Shown one piece after another: positions 1-10,439 of a stretch of DNA of 64,000 bases (positions are counted from its first letter, which is position 1; the number at the start of each line of letters is the position of its first letter). The position numbers were made by a program, and so were the translations under genes. Origin of the DNA: Anthoceros angustus (Eukaryota; Streptophyta; Anthocerotopsida; Anthocerotales; Anthocerotaceae); NCBI GenBank assembly GCA_010909165.1, contig MU008205.1, positions 310,001 to 374,000 of the forward strand. The letters are read 5' to 3'. The notes beneath the pieces are model-generated. The model searched no databases, had not been told where the DNA came from, and was given only the letters and a program-made list of their open reading frames with translations.

Positions 1-45
1 GTGGAAGGGCAGGAGACCTGGTCGGCAGTGGGCAAGGCAGGGGCT

Positions 46-1307
46 ATGTCGTCGGCGGACGGGAAGCTCCTGCCGGGCCTGCCGGACGACCTCGCCTGCC
101 TGTGCCTGGCCGGGGTCCCGCTATGGCAGCAGGCGCGGCTCAAGGGCGTGTCCAAGGCGTGGCGGGAATGTCTGAGCGCGCGCTTCCTGCTGGAAGTGCG
201 CGCCCGGACCGGGAAGCAGGAGGAGTTCCTTTGCGTGTTCCGGGACGCTCTAGCGCAGGGTGAGCTGTGGGATCCCAGAGCCAGGCTATGGCGCTCCCTG
301 CCGCCCATGCCCTGCGACCCATACAGCTACGGGCTCACCAACTTCGAGTGCGTGGCCGTGGGGTCGGCGCTGCTGGTGATCGGGGGAGCCCGCTTCGACG
401 CGCGCTCCTACCCGATGGAGCGGCCTCTGGCCTCCGCCGCCTGTTTCCGCCTCGACACGCTCACGCGTTGGCAGCGGGTAGCGGACATGCCCACCCCGAG
501 GGGATCCTTCGCCTGCGCCGCCGCCCAGGACCAGCAGTCCGTGCTGGTGGCGGGCGGAGGGGATCGCCATGCGCAGTTTGCGGCGGGCGGATCCCGCACC
601 ACCGCAGTCGAGAGGTACCTGGTGCGGGAGGATCGCTGGCAGCGGCTCTCCGGGCTCAGCCGCATCCGGGCCGGGTGCTCGGATTCTTCCTCCGAGGCCG
701 CTTCTACGTCATGGGCGGGTACGGGACTCCAAGACCATCGCCGGGGTGCTGCCCGTGGACGAGTTCTACTCCGATGGCGAGGTGCTGGATCCCGGGACCG
801 GGACCTGGACGCCCCTGGAGCCCATGTGGGAGGAGGGCGAGAGAACGCGGTTGGGGAAGCTTGCCCTGCTCCGGGACCAGCTCTACATGCTGGACGGTGC
901 GGCCATCTTCAGGTTCCATCCCTTCCTGATGCTGCACCGATGCCATTTGCACTCCGCCCACCACCCAATTCGATTCCTGTGCTGACCCCATCTTTTCCTC
1001 TTCTTCTTGGCACGCAGGTACGATGTGGACGACAACAGATGGTTCTTGAGTCCAGGCTGCCCGACAGCATGCTGCTAGCGGACGGGAGTCGGAGGCTGGT
1101 GGCCTTGGATGGGGAGCTGTATGTCATCCCCGGGAGCGCGCCCATGTACAGGGAAGGGGCCGGCAGGAAGAAGGGGTGATGGTGTTTCAGGTTTACGATC
1201 CCAGGAGCCGGAGCTGGAGGATGGTGCCTACCAGAAGGCCTCTGGCGCATTCGCAGGGCACCAACAGCAGCGCGCCCTTGGGAGCCATGTGCGCCATTCG
1301 ACTCTGA
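46..1307 (+). CDS. F-box/kelch-repeat protein, copy 1 (frameshifted as read)
   Basis: Predicted substrate-recognition subunit of an SCF (SKP1-cullin-F-box) ubiquitin ligase. The N-terminus carries an F-box (about residues 8-45, LPGLPDDLACLCLAGVPLWQ, then VSKAWRECL). Kelch-type repeats follow, with motifs such as GLTNFECVAVGSALLVIGG, RGSFACAA, YVMGGYG and LYMLDG, which would fold into a beta-propeller. The start is the ATG at 46 because the F-box follows directly; the in-frame GTG at base 1 is less likely. Exon 1 is 46-912, intron 913-1017 (GT-AG, 105 nt), exon 2 1018-1307; the splice restores IFR-YDVDDNRW. Frame is lost near 683 and 720 (one G missing from G-runs that are longer in copy 2) and again in exon 2 in both copies. 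Family identity is firm; whether it encodes a working protein cannot be told from this read. Confidence 0.85.
913..1017 (+). other. intron of F-box/kelch copy 1
   Basis: The donor follows ATCTTCAG and begins GTTCCATCCC. The acceptor is TTGGCACGCAG, preceded by a pyrimidine-rich tract (CCCCATCTTTTCCTCTTCTTC). Splicing keeps the frame across I-F-R-Y-D-V. The second copy has an identical 105-nt intron at 15,619-15,723. Confidence 0.75.
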
Positions 1308-1559
1308 CCTAACCCACCACCTGTTTCTGCTTCTTCACCGCAACTACTGCTCTCGTTCTTGCTGCTTGCACTAGGGACCACATTGCCAGTCTCCATATGC
1401 GGCGGGCATGGATTGGGCATGCTGGATGTGGTGTGTGTGTATGTTCTGTGGCCTCCTTCCTCCTCCTGCTTTGTACATAGGGTGTGACCGATATTAGTTT
1501 CTGGCAGCAGGCTAGCTATTGCTACCGCTTCCCCAAGAATGACTCTTGCCATGTTGTAC

Positions 1560-1875
1560 ATTATAGCCACCTTCATCTCAACCTGTCTCCAAACTTTGGA
1601 GGGAAAAGCAAATGTGGCTTGTGCTTGTGTTCCACATCAACCTATATCTCCGAGCTCTGGAGCGAAAACAAGGGAGGTTGTGCTTGTGTGGAACTCAAAG
1701 TGGTGCCTGTGTGGAACCCAAACTCTGGAGGAAATGAAAGGAGGCTGTGCTTGTGTGGAACCCAAACTCTGGAGAGAAAAGGAAGGGGCTGTGCTTGTGT
1801 TCCACATCGACCTGTATCTCCGAAATCTGGAGGGAAAACAAGGGAGGCTGTGCTTGTGTTTCACACACAGCCTTG
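1560..1875. repeat. GTGCTTGTGTGGAACC minisatellite, copy 1
   Basis: Imperfect tandem repeats built on the phrase GCTGTGCTTGTGTGGAACCC followed by AAACTCTGGAGGGAAA. The phrase recurs near 1,618, 1,677, 1,745, 1,788 and 1,848, so unit length varies from about 43 to 68 bp. All frames stay fairly open because of the repeat, so the long reading frames here are not taken as genes. It lies about 250 bp past the F-box/kelch stop codon and may be in its 3' region. Related arrays occur at 16,262-16,570 and 17,735-17,985. Confidence 0.8.
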
Positions 1876-1879
1876 ACAA

Positions 1880-3893
1880 CGCCTACAGTCTACTGTCTAC
1901 AATTGGCTCTGCACCTCTGGTGTCTCTTTTGCAACCAAAATGTATCCAATTCCAGCTCGAATCCTATGGATGCCATTCGATAACATGACTCCGAGCTCGA
2001 CCGGTGGGTCGAACAAATTCTTCGCTATTCCCTTTCCCGACAAGGACTTGACACATCTGCCATGCATCTGCCCGCACTCAAACAGTGGCAGACAGACCGT
2101 GTGGTAACAGGTCCTTGTTTGACAGTCTGGTGGAAGTCTTATTATTAGCCAGTGACTGGGCCGGGCCTCGGTTGGATGGGAACAGAACCCTACTGACAAG
2201 AACACCAAATGTACCATAGTGATGTCAGCCTGTTCCGCATCAACAGGACAGGCTCACGCCTGTGAAACCGCCTATGACATATGTATGTAGAAATCGCGTA
2301 TGCCGCATATGTATGTATATATGTCCGTCTACGGGTGCGAGTAATCACACGACTTCCGAGGAGAGGAGATATTTGCAAGGTGCAAGTGAGCCGCGAGCCG
2401 CAGTTGCCATCCTCTTTTGCACATTTGGCCCCTCGCGCTCGCAGGCTCGCACCTTCTAGGCCAAAATGGACACATACTTATAATAAGAAGGCCGCTGTTA
2501 AGCATCCGTCGCTTAGATCCGTACTTGGCATGGGGCGCCTGAAAGGGAGTGGAAGTAGCTTAGGCACACCAGGGTGCAAGTTGTCAAGTACCAAGTCCCA
2601 TAACTGAAATTCCGTCCAAGTGGAATTCTTATTTCCTTCTTCTAACGCGGCTCGATGGATTTGGTCCCCGGATCCATACATGGTGTATGCACCTGCGTAC
2701 AGCATGAGTGTAGAATGGATACAAACGCCTACTCGACGCGTAATTTCTACGTAGGACACCCAGCGGCCTTGCCACTTTCTGCCCACATGTACATACTTGC
2801 TCGGCAACAGAATCTGTGGGCGGCGGATCACTCACAAATTTCTGCGCGCAGCCAGCGAGTCCCGGTCTCCCAAGCACCATCGACATCTGTAGGAGATGCA
2901 TCCGCTGGGCACCTCGAGCGCGCTCCTCTACAGTCTACACTCCATGGCCAGCGCTTACCCTCAGTATGTACGCTGCAGGTCACGATCGAATCATTCGTTG
3001 TCTCTGAAAATATTCAGGGCATGCCCACCCGATTGTGTGCAATGCACATTAACATTGTACTTGAAGAGGTGCCGACATAAAGACGTTGAAGTGACAGCGG
3101 CGAGACGTCCGCGATCGCGAAGCAGCTTCCCTTCATGCATCTGCCTGAAGTCGGGTCCTTCAGCTTGGACTTTCACACGGGCTGGGCAGGGAGTAAATTA
3201 TAGCCAAGGAACGGGCGATGCGAACCGCATTCACTACGGTATTGCCAGCTGGTGAGTGATCACTTGTCAGGAGACAGTAAAGCGAATTCCCACGTCATAT
3301 GTATGCTACAACCTCAGGGCATCGGCAGGCGGCAGCTGTAGCCAGGGACAAAGCTAGAAGACTGCAGTCTCAAAGCACGGCCATGTCAAGACAAGGCAAG
3401 GGTAGGTTCGATGAGCTCTCGCTCCAAGCTGGCACCCCAAAGCTGTGCGCGATTGCTCGCTGCATTGCTAACATAAGTGCAGACCCATGACCATTGCTCT
3501 AGCCTGTACATGTACGGCCGATCGCATTCCAGTGGTGTGGTCAGCACTTGCTTCAATGTATGGCAACAAAACATAAACAGATATATGCAGAGCTTGAGCT
3601 CATGAGGTTCTCTACAGCTTCTCTTGCTGAAATTCTCTCTGAACAGCGGTTAGTGCAACATCAAATCTGTGAAACACATTGGTACCACAGCTGATAAATG
3701 TACAGGACCAGGGAATACATATCTCGGCCATGGCACAAACACTTCGAGACATGGACAAGTCGTCACCTAGGGATCTTGCACTAGGGGTCATACATCATTT
3801 GTAATGTAATGTAAGACATAACTGCCACATACATTTGTAATGGAAACTGCACGGTGCTGCACGGTGGCTACATATGGCCAGCCACCTAGCTGC
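1880..3893. other. intergenic stretch, no gene recognised
   Basis: I see no protein domain or RNA gene here. A short run of TATGTA/CATATG words lies at 2,275-2,325. The stretch recurs almost unchanged at 16,570-17,736 and 17,990-19,990. A diverged inverted relative of its right half lies at about 50,350-51,050, next to SKP1-like copy D, so this flank has travelled with the SKP1-like gene. Confidence 0.6.
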
Positions 3894-4971
3894 TCAAAAA
3901 CAAGAGGCATTGCAGGGTAGGGCAGGATACACAGCAGCTGGATTAAGCTGACGCAGTTTTTCCTTGCACTCCTCTAATTCCTTTTCCAGGACATCCAGCT
4001 CGATCTCTTCGAGGTCCTCCTCATCAGCACCAGCCATGGTGCACGCACTTGTTTCTCGAGCGGCAGCCTCCTCCTCGAGCTCATCAGCAGCAGGCCTTAT
4101 GGAACCAACTGCTCGTCGAGCGCCAGCCTCATCGACCTCGCACTCACCACAACCTTGCCGCTGGGGAAGAACTTGTAGCAGATCTGCTGGGTACAGAGGA
4201 CCGTGTCTGCCGTTGGACTCTTGGCTGCGGATGTCATTCTGCTGGGATTGATTCCTTCGGCGGACCCGGCGTCTCTGCTTCGCAGCTGACTTGCTGCACT
4301 CTCCCGTCTCAGCTGCGGGAGCGCTGGTGCCCTCCACGTACGCAACCAAGGCATCCACGTCCCGCTCATCGTTCACACCTTGCATGGCCATCACCCTCTC
4401 CGACAGCCACTCGTTGTAGTCCATGATGGTCTGTGCCGCCTGTGGGTTCTCGAGGGGCAACCAAGCTTCCTCCTCGGTCGCAGGAGCCGGCAGGTTCAAC
4501 TCCTCCCTGATCTCCTGGGGTGAGCACCGCCTCCAAAAATCGTTCCCGGCCTCGGTTGCTTGGTACACGAGCTCCCGGAGGTTAAGAAGCTCAGCCGCAA
4601 CAGCTACCTGGAGTAGTTGGATCCCCTTGACCGATTGGCAGAATCTGCGGACGTTGGCCTGCCGCTCGAGCTCCCTTCTGTTACCTGCGTAGGAGGAGCA
4701 ATACCACATCACCCCGCGGAGTGCAGCCAGGGAAGTCAATCTGGCCGGCAGCTGCGTTGGAGGAAGACTTTGGGCAAGGGGCAGAGTCTCGTGGAAGGGG
4801 CCGAGAGGTCGCAGGACGCCGTCCGCGGCACTCCTTGGCACCGTAAACACGCCTTCTGCCCCAGCTCTCCGGATCCGGATTGGATGCAGTGCAACCTGAC
4901 GAACTGCACCTCAAGGAGTTCCGCCTCCACTACCAGCTCCTTGGCACTCCCCTCTTGGCCCACCAAGCCAT
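3894..4971 (-). CDS. SKP1-like protein with C-terminal extension, gene A copy 1 (frameshifted as read)
   Basis: SKP1 proteins bridge cullin-1 to F-box proteins. The deduced chain shows the SKP1 order: a PRSAADGV strand/helix, LP...LTSLAALRGVMWYC matching the BTB-like core, VAAELLNLRELVYQATEA matching the SKP1 'AANYLxIKxLLDLT' helix, then CSPQEIREELNLPAPATEEEAW matching the 'TPEEIRKTFNI...EEE' F-box-binding tail. A long extension follows: a basic RRRVRRRN cluster that could be a nuclear signal, and an acidic, helix-prone end (DEEDLEEIELDVLEKELEE). Total is about 350 residues against roughly 160 for ordinary SKP1; long extensions are known in Arabidopsis ASK20/ASK21. The ATG at 4,971 is chosen by comparison with copy 2. 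Single missing bases break the frame near 4,951 and 4,857, at sites intact in copy 2. Confidence 0.72.
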
Positions 4972-6340
4972 TGGCTGCTTAGGCTTTAAGACACACCAAC
5001 CTGATGGAGATAAGCAAACACAATCGAGGCCTTAGCCTCCACCTCCCAAGCAAGATGCCAAGCCCTCGTCTGGACGTCGTTCCCTCGTCTTCGTGCTTCC
5101 CTGTCGATACGAGAGCAGCTTGACGAATGCGGGCCCTTAAAACTCTAACACCACCTTAAGCTTGTTCTAGAATGAAAGAGGATTGCTGGCTATGCAAGGG
5201 CACCCGTGTATCGTGTAGGCTTAGGCTTAAGTTGAGGATGTTTGAGTTCCCCTAAAATTAATCTACTTCACATTATCTCCTTAGCTACTAAGGCTAATAT
5301 TCTATACTCAGACTCAGTGCTTGATAGGGCTATAGTAGGTTATTTTCTTATTTGATCAAGATATATGAGTTCCTCCCAAAAATAATACATAATATGGATT
5401 TGCGAGTATCGAGATCACCAACATAGTTAACATCAGCATAAGCTGTTAATGTTAATTTTTCTATGTCGGGTATATACTTGAACATCAGTCTTATGCATAG
5501 TCCCTTCAAATATGTAACATGTGCTTAATTGATGTTCAATGCTCACGTCGTGGTTCTCCAAGAATTGTGAGCAGGAGCTAACTTCAAAAGCAATATCTGA
5601 TCTAGTATATAATCCACTCCCCTAATTTGGGATTGGTTCGGAGTGCCTTTAGAGGTCCCATTAAGGGAGGTGTCCCGATTAGATTTTTTCCCATTTAAAA
5701 ATAAAAATATAATAAATTCAAAAAATAAAAAATACTCAAAAAAAGGAAAATTCAAATTTTGATTGATAGGTTTCACTAAAAATAATTTTTACCACTTCTC
5801 TACATAGTTGCTTGAAAACTAGCACTCTTTTAAAGCAACATTAAAAAATCTCTACCTATCATAAAGGAAAAAGCTTAGCTTAGGAGTCTTCAATCACACC
5901 TAAAAGTCTATTGTGTTATGAAATAATTGACAATACTCCTTTGCACCCGCCATACTTTGAGATGATGACTAATCAGTGTTTCCGAAAGGCATTAAGCAAC
6001 GCCATAGAGTCTAATTGGTAGTATCTCAAGCATTATAACTTATTCTCGATTGTCATGTGCTTATATTATATTGATAGAATACGAAGTCTATTCGATACCT
6101 ATTGTATACCTATTCGATTCCTTTTTCTTTTCTTTTTTTAAATTTTTTTAGTAAAAAAATAAAAAATCCCATTTAGGGAGGTGAAACTAATATGAATGTA
6201 TGTTTCAAAGGTCCCAATTTAGGGAAAAGTGTCGTTTTTTACACTGTAAACTAAAGGGAGTAGGATCGGAGGTCCCATTTGGAGAGGAATCGCATTTATA
6301 GAGTTCCCATTTCGGGGGAGCTGACTGTAGTTACCTAAAT

Positions 6341-6984
6341 ATATAAGAGTGCCAATAGTATATAAGAGTGCCAATAGTATATAAGAGTGCCAATAGCATG
6401 TCGATATGGAACTGGTGTATTGGGACTCATGTCAGAGGTAAGCTTAACACCATTAGCAAAAGGTGTAGGGGCTAGCTTAGCGTCCTCAAGACCAAACTTA
6501 GCTAAACATTCCTTATTATACTTAGTTTGTACAATACTTAAAGTCTTATCACCACGATTTCTAATGATATTAACCCATAACGATATGTCATCTCTCCTAA
6601 AACAGACATTTCATAAAAAGTCCTTAACCACGCCTTTGTTTCTACTAGAGAGTAGGCGATGATGTAGCCATAAAACATCATCAACGTAAAGTAGGAGATG
6701 AAATATATTTTTACCGGATATCGAATGTAAAACAAGCGTCGACCTTACTTTGCGTAAATCCTGTACCGACAAGTTGTACATCAATAGTTAAGTTCCGACA
6801 AGTTGTACATCAATAGTTAAGTTCCGACAAGTTGTACATGAATAGTTAAGTTTCAATTCTTGCCCTGATTGCTCGAGGCCATGTAGGCCTTGAATGAGTC
6901 GGCATACCCAATCCTCTTTGCCTTTAACTTCGTAACCCTCATGTTGTCTCATGTATATTTGTTCTTTCAAATACCTATATAAAT
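6341..6984 (-). pseudogene. copia reverse transcriptase fragment, tandem unit 1
   Basis: First of two tandem units that both begin with ATATAAGAGTGCCAATAG repeats. Minus-strand translation gives broken pieces of copia RT: EGYEVKGKEDWVCRLIQGLH (the 'KED-VC-L-KSLYGL' region) and FYEMSVLGEMTY. Frameshifts and stops interrupt it. The block has only one such unit in its second copy (22,436-23,075), so the doubling is private to this copy. Confidence 0.65.
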
Positions 6985-7625
6985 ATATAAGAGTGCCAAT
7001 AGTATATAAGAGTGCCAATAGTATATAAGAGTGCCAATAGCATGTCGATATGGAACTGGTGTATTGGGACTCATGTCGAGGTAAGCTTAACACCATTAGC
7101 AAAAGGTGTAGGGGCTAGCTTAGCGTCCTCAAGACCAAACTTAGCTAAACATTCCTTATTATACTTAGTTTGTACAATACTTAAAGTCTTATCACCACGA
7201 TTTCTAATGATATTAACCCATAACGCATATGTCATCTCTCCTAAAACAGACATTTCATAAAAAGTCCTTAACCACGCCTTTGTTTCTACTAGGAGAGTAG
7301 GCGATGATGTGGCCATAAAAACATCATCAACGTAAAGTAGGAGATGAAATATATTTTTACCAGATATCAGAATGTAAAAACAAGCGTCGACCTTACTTTG
7401 CGTAAATCCACCGACAAGTTGTACATCAATAGTTAAGTTCCAAGTTGTACATCAATAGTTAAGTTCCGGCAAGTTGTACATGAATAGTTAAGTTTCAATT
7501 CTTGCCTCGATTGCTCGAGGCCATGTAGGCCTTGAATGAGTCATACCCAATCCTCTTGCCTTTAACTTCAGAACCCTCATGTTGTCTCATGTATATTTGT
7601 TCTTTCAAATACCTATATAAATATG
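6985..7625 (-). pseudogene. copia reverse transcriptase fragment, tandem unit 2
   Basis: Better preserved of the two units. The minus strand reads DACFYILISGKNIFHLLLYV then DDVFMATSSP, so the YVDD catalytic motif of copia RT is intact. VETKAWLRTFYEMSVLGEMT and KYNKECLAKFGLEDAKLAPT follow, which match the downstream RT/thumb region. Upstream and downstream parts of the polyprotein are missing or shifted, so this is not an active element. Confidence 0.72.
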
Positions 7626-7628
7626 CTG

Positions 7629-7838
7629 TCTTTATATCCGTCGTGTGGAGTTCAAGATCATGTCTTTATATCCATCGTGTGGAGTTCAAGATCATGTCTT
7701 TATATCTATCATTGTGAAGTTCAAGATCATGTCTTTATATCCATCATGTGGAGTTCAAGATCATGTCTTTATATCCATCATATGGAGGTCAAGATCATGT
7801 CTTGATATCCATCATGTGGAGTTCAAGATCATGTTGGG
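7629..7838. repeat. 34-bp tandem repeat, copy 1
   Basis: Six units of TCTTTATATCCATCATGTGG plus AGTTCAAGATCATG. Unit starts fall at 7,629, 7,663, 7,697, 7,732, 7,766 and 7,800, so the period is 34 bp with one 35-bp step. On the minus strand each unit contains the codons for M-D-I-K-T, which also begin the RT motif 'DIKTAYLY' just upstream of the copia RT pieces. The array therefore seems to have expanded out of the RT coding sequence. The second copy is at 23,080-23,289. Confidence 0.85.
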
Positions 7839-8159
7839 ATGACAAGGTAAATATTATTCCCATAGTGACAAATTTGGCTACAAAGGCTTATGTAGCCCAA
7901 GGTATGTAATCCAAACCGAGAATTTGGGTAAAGACTGGCTACTAGTCGTACCTTATATCTCTCAATAGAACTATTCTTTTTCTTAATCTTAAATACCCAT
8001 TTGCTGGTAATTATCTTCCTTGATTAGGTGGTTTGATCAATTCTCATGTAGAATTATTAACTAAAGAATTATATTCAGAATAATCTATATCTACCTTTCA
8101 TAAGTCTTTTTAGGAGAAGAGAAAACTTGTTTTAAGATAAATGGTTCTTCTAGGTCAAG

Positions 8160-10200
8160 AGTAGCAATATATACAACTTGTACATAAATAGATAAAGGAG
8201 AGAGATGATCATCCAAATGATCAAGATACAAAACGAGGTTCCTTCCAACCTCAAGGCTAAGAATGGCGGGGCGTGACCGAGGTTGTACCTAGACTTGTAG
8301 GAAACTCCATCGCAGACATCGAGCCCACCGACCCACCCACGAGACTGGGCCTCGTAAGACAAAGGCTCTACATTGCATGACAAGAGTCGGTGGCATTCTT
8401 GAGTCCAAGTCGCACACAAAAGGTTATTCAAATGCGCACTCACCGGGGCACCGGGAGGTAGTCAGATTGTCTAGGCGAATCGCGGACGGTGATGCCGCTT
8501 CTTCAACAAGAGGTGCAAACAATGCAGCAATTGAAGGTGACGCAACTCTTTGTGGGACAAGTTGTAGGCATGGATACAAGTTAGGGCCATCTCTTGTGTC
8601 AATGACCCGATTTCACGCACCGGAATGGCAAATGCACAAAAGGCACTACTACTTGCTATGAGATCGATCCAATGCAAACAATTACACCGTGGATCTCAAT
8701 TTGCATTTGCAAAGGAACGGATGACAAATCTCCAGCAGATATGTGTTGTAAATATGTCATCCGTCGATTCACCGCTTCTCACATACTTAATTCAAGAAAT
8801 TGAGTACCTAGCACATGGGCAGCTACAACAATGGCAAGATTCAAGAAATATCTCACCTTCCAACAGTCCCGCCATTCAACTCGTTCCTTTGTCACAAAGA
8901 ATTGTAGACTTGCCAAACATTGTTGCCGACAAACACGTATATTGTATATTGACAAAGTTGGTCTCAAACTTAGTTGGGAAACAAGAGGAATGGTGCGTGG
9001 GTATTTATCGGCATTCACATCCCACTTCCTCATCTTTCCAAGCATCCAAATCAGCAAGCTTCTTCATAATTAACATCCCAGCTGGTTGTTCTCAAGTGTT
9101 GACCTCTACACAAGAGTGAATCGATGGTCGATCGCAAGGCCACCATACCCATCCTTAGAGTCACATTTTATCACTCCTGCTCATCCTATTTCAGCCCGGC
9201 AAAATCCCAACAAACCCCGTGATCCGCACAACAACGGAAAATGAGCATCCTTCCATACCTCAAATTTCATCAAATTTAGCAGCACCGTAAGCTTGACTGA
9301 GGTAGGTCCGAACACTTCATCCCACTCCAACCTAGGTTCAAATGCGATTTCACCTCCTTCTCCTTCGCATCTTCGAACTCTCTACAAGATGCCATCTCCC
9401 AGCCCTTGTTAACCTCACCACGGGTAAGCTCGATCCCGCAGTAAGCTGTGAATATGGACTTTCTCGAAAAGAAATAATTGAGTTCCTAGGAATTGTCCGG
9501 TTTAAGCTATCGTGTCTTTGGTTTCTGGCAACGACGTCTAGCTACCTATTTGTTTGCGAGTTTGGTGGATTGCAGAGCAGTGGCGGAGCTGCAAAGAAAC
9601 ATATTGCCCGGAGAGCAATCTGTTTTGCTGAATTCTATGAGGTGATCAATTGCTGATTTTGCATGAAAAAGAGTACTAGTGTGATTTGGCTCCATTTCAC
9701 GATGTTATACCCTATGGAGGGGGATGGCAATTTCGACTTGCCTTAGCTTCCCTGCTGCCTCGGCCAAGGTCTTCCGGTGTTTGCGAGATCGGCTGTGTCC
9801 CGGAGCACACCATTCCGTTCTGCCTGCTACCGAGGTGCAGAGAGCGCAAATTTTGTTAGGCTGGAGGGATGGGACTGGAGGGACAGCGCAATGAGCAAGC
9901 CCTGGACACACTCCATCCCGAGTTGTAGCTTATTTCCAGGTAAGTGATCAGTGACAGGTGGGCACGCTCTCTAGATCTAAGTCTCGAGCAGTGCTTTGTG
10001 CTATAATATGCTCCTGCATTCTGCTGGAAACGGTCTGCAAGTTTTAATGTGAAATCCAAGAAGATGGAAGTTACCGGCGTCGTCCCCTGAGCCCAGAAAA
10101 GATCAAAACTGCTCACGTTTTACATCACAGGGATCAATATATTGAAGGACAAAGGATTTCTGCGGTATGCATTCTGAGCAGTACTTTGCGATGCTAGGAA
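8160..10200. repeat. unassigned block-internal sequence, copy 1
   Basis: No coding region I can name. It contains moderately open frames on both strands but no domain motif. The part 8,321-10,110 occurs three times in the window (here, 23,770-25,541 and 25,542-27,290). Copies align easily but differ by many 1-6 base indels, which argues against a conserved reading frame. Confidence 0.55.
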
Positions 10201-10439
10201 GGCCATAACTGCGGGATGTTAACGGATCAGATTTTCTCAAGGCTAGCAAGGTCGGTGACAAGTAGATCTCAACGAATTTTCCATCTTTTATGCCTGTGTG
10301 AGGCAGAGGCGTATCCCGGGCGCTTTATTACAAACCTAACCGTGTTCTTTGGAGCTGCAATGAAGTTCAAGACTACAAGATTTCTTACGCAAGGATGCAA
10401 CAACTCCATGGTGGAACAAGAGAATTGAACCAATATACC

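Larger units (their letters stand above)
5120..8160 (-). mobile_element. AT-rich Ty1/copia remnant, copy 1
   Basis: Base composition falls sharply here compared with both flanks. On the minus strand, pieces of copia reverse transcriptase can be read at about 6,340-7,840, including the active-site segment LLYVDDVFMA. The rest (5,120-6,340) has no recognisable coding. It contains A/T runs and scattered words such as CCCATTTAGGGAGGTG, and may be decayed element or LTR sequence. No LTR pair, primer site or integrase was found. The whole stretch is repeated at 21,240-23,610. Confidence 0.7.

Noticed and set aside
267-929. Long alternative frame inside the F-box/kelch gene
   Set aside because: Shadow of the real gene in another frame; only short parts match kelch motifs, caused by frameshifts.
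1484-1988. Overlapping open frames with repeated CACV/VWNP peptides
   Set aside because: They are produced by the GTGCTTGTGTGGAACC minisatellite; frames on both strands are open and no domain is present.
7629-7838. Possible CRISPR-like array
   Set aside because: Units are contiguous 34-bp repeats without unique spacers, in a plant nuclear context.
7623-7842. Open frames of 60-65 residues with repeated SLYPSCGVQDHVF
   Set aside because: Translation of the 34-bp array; the minus strand shows it derives from copia RT sequence.
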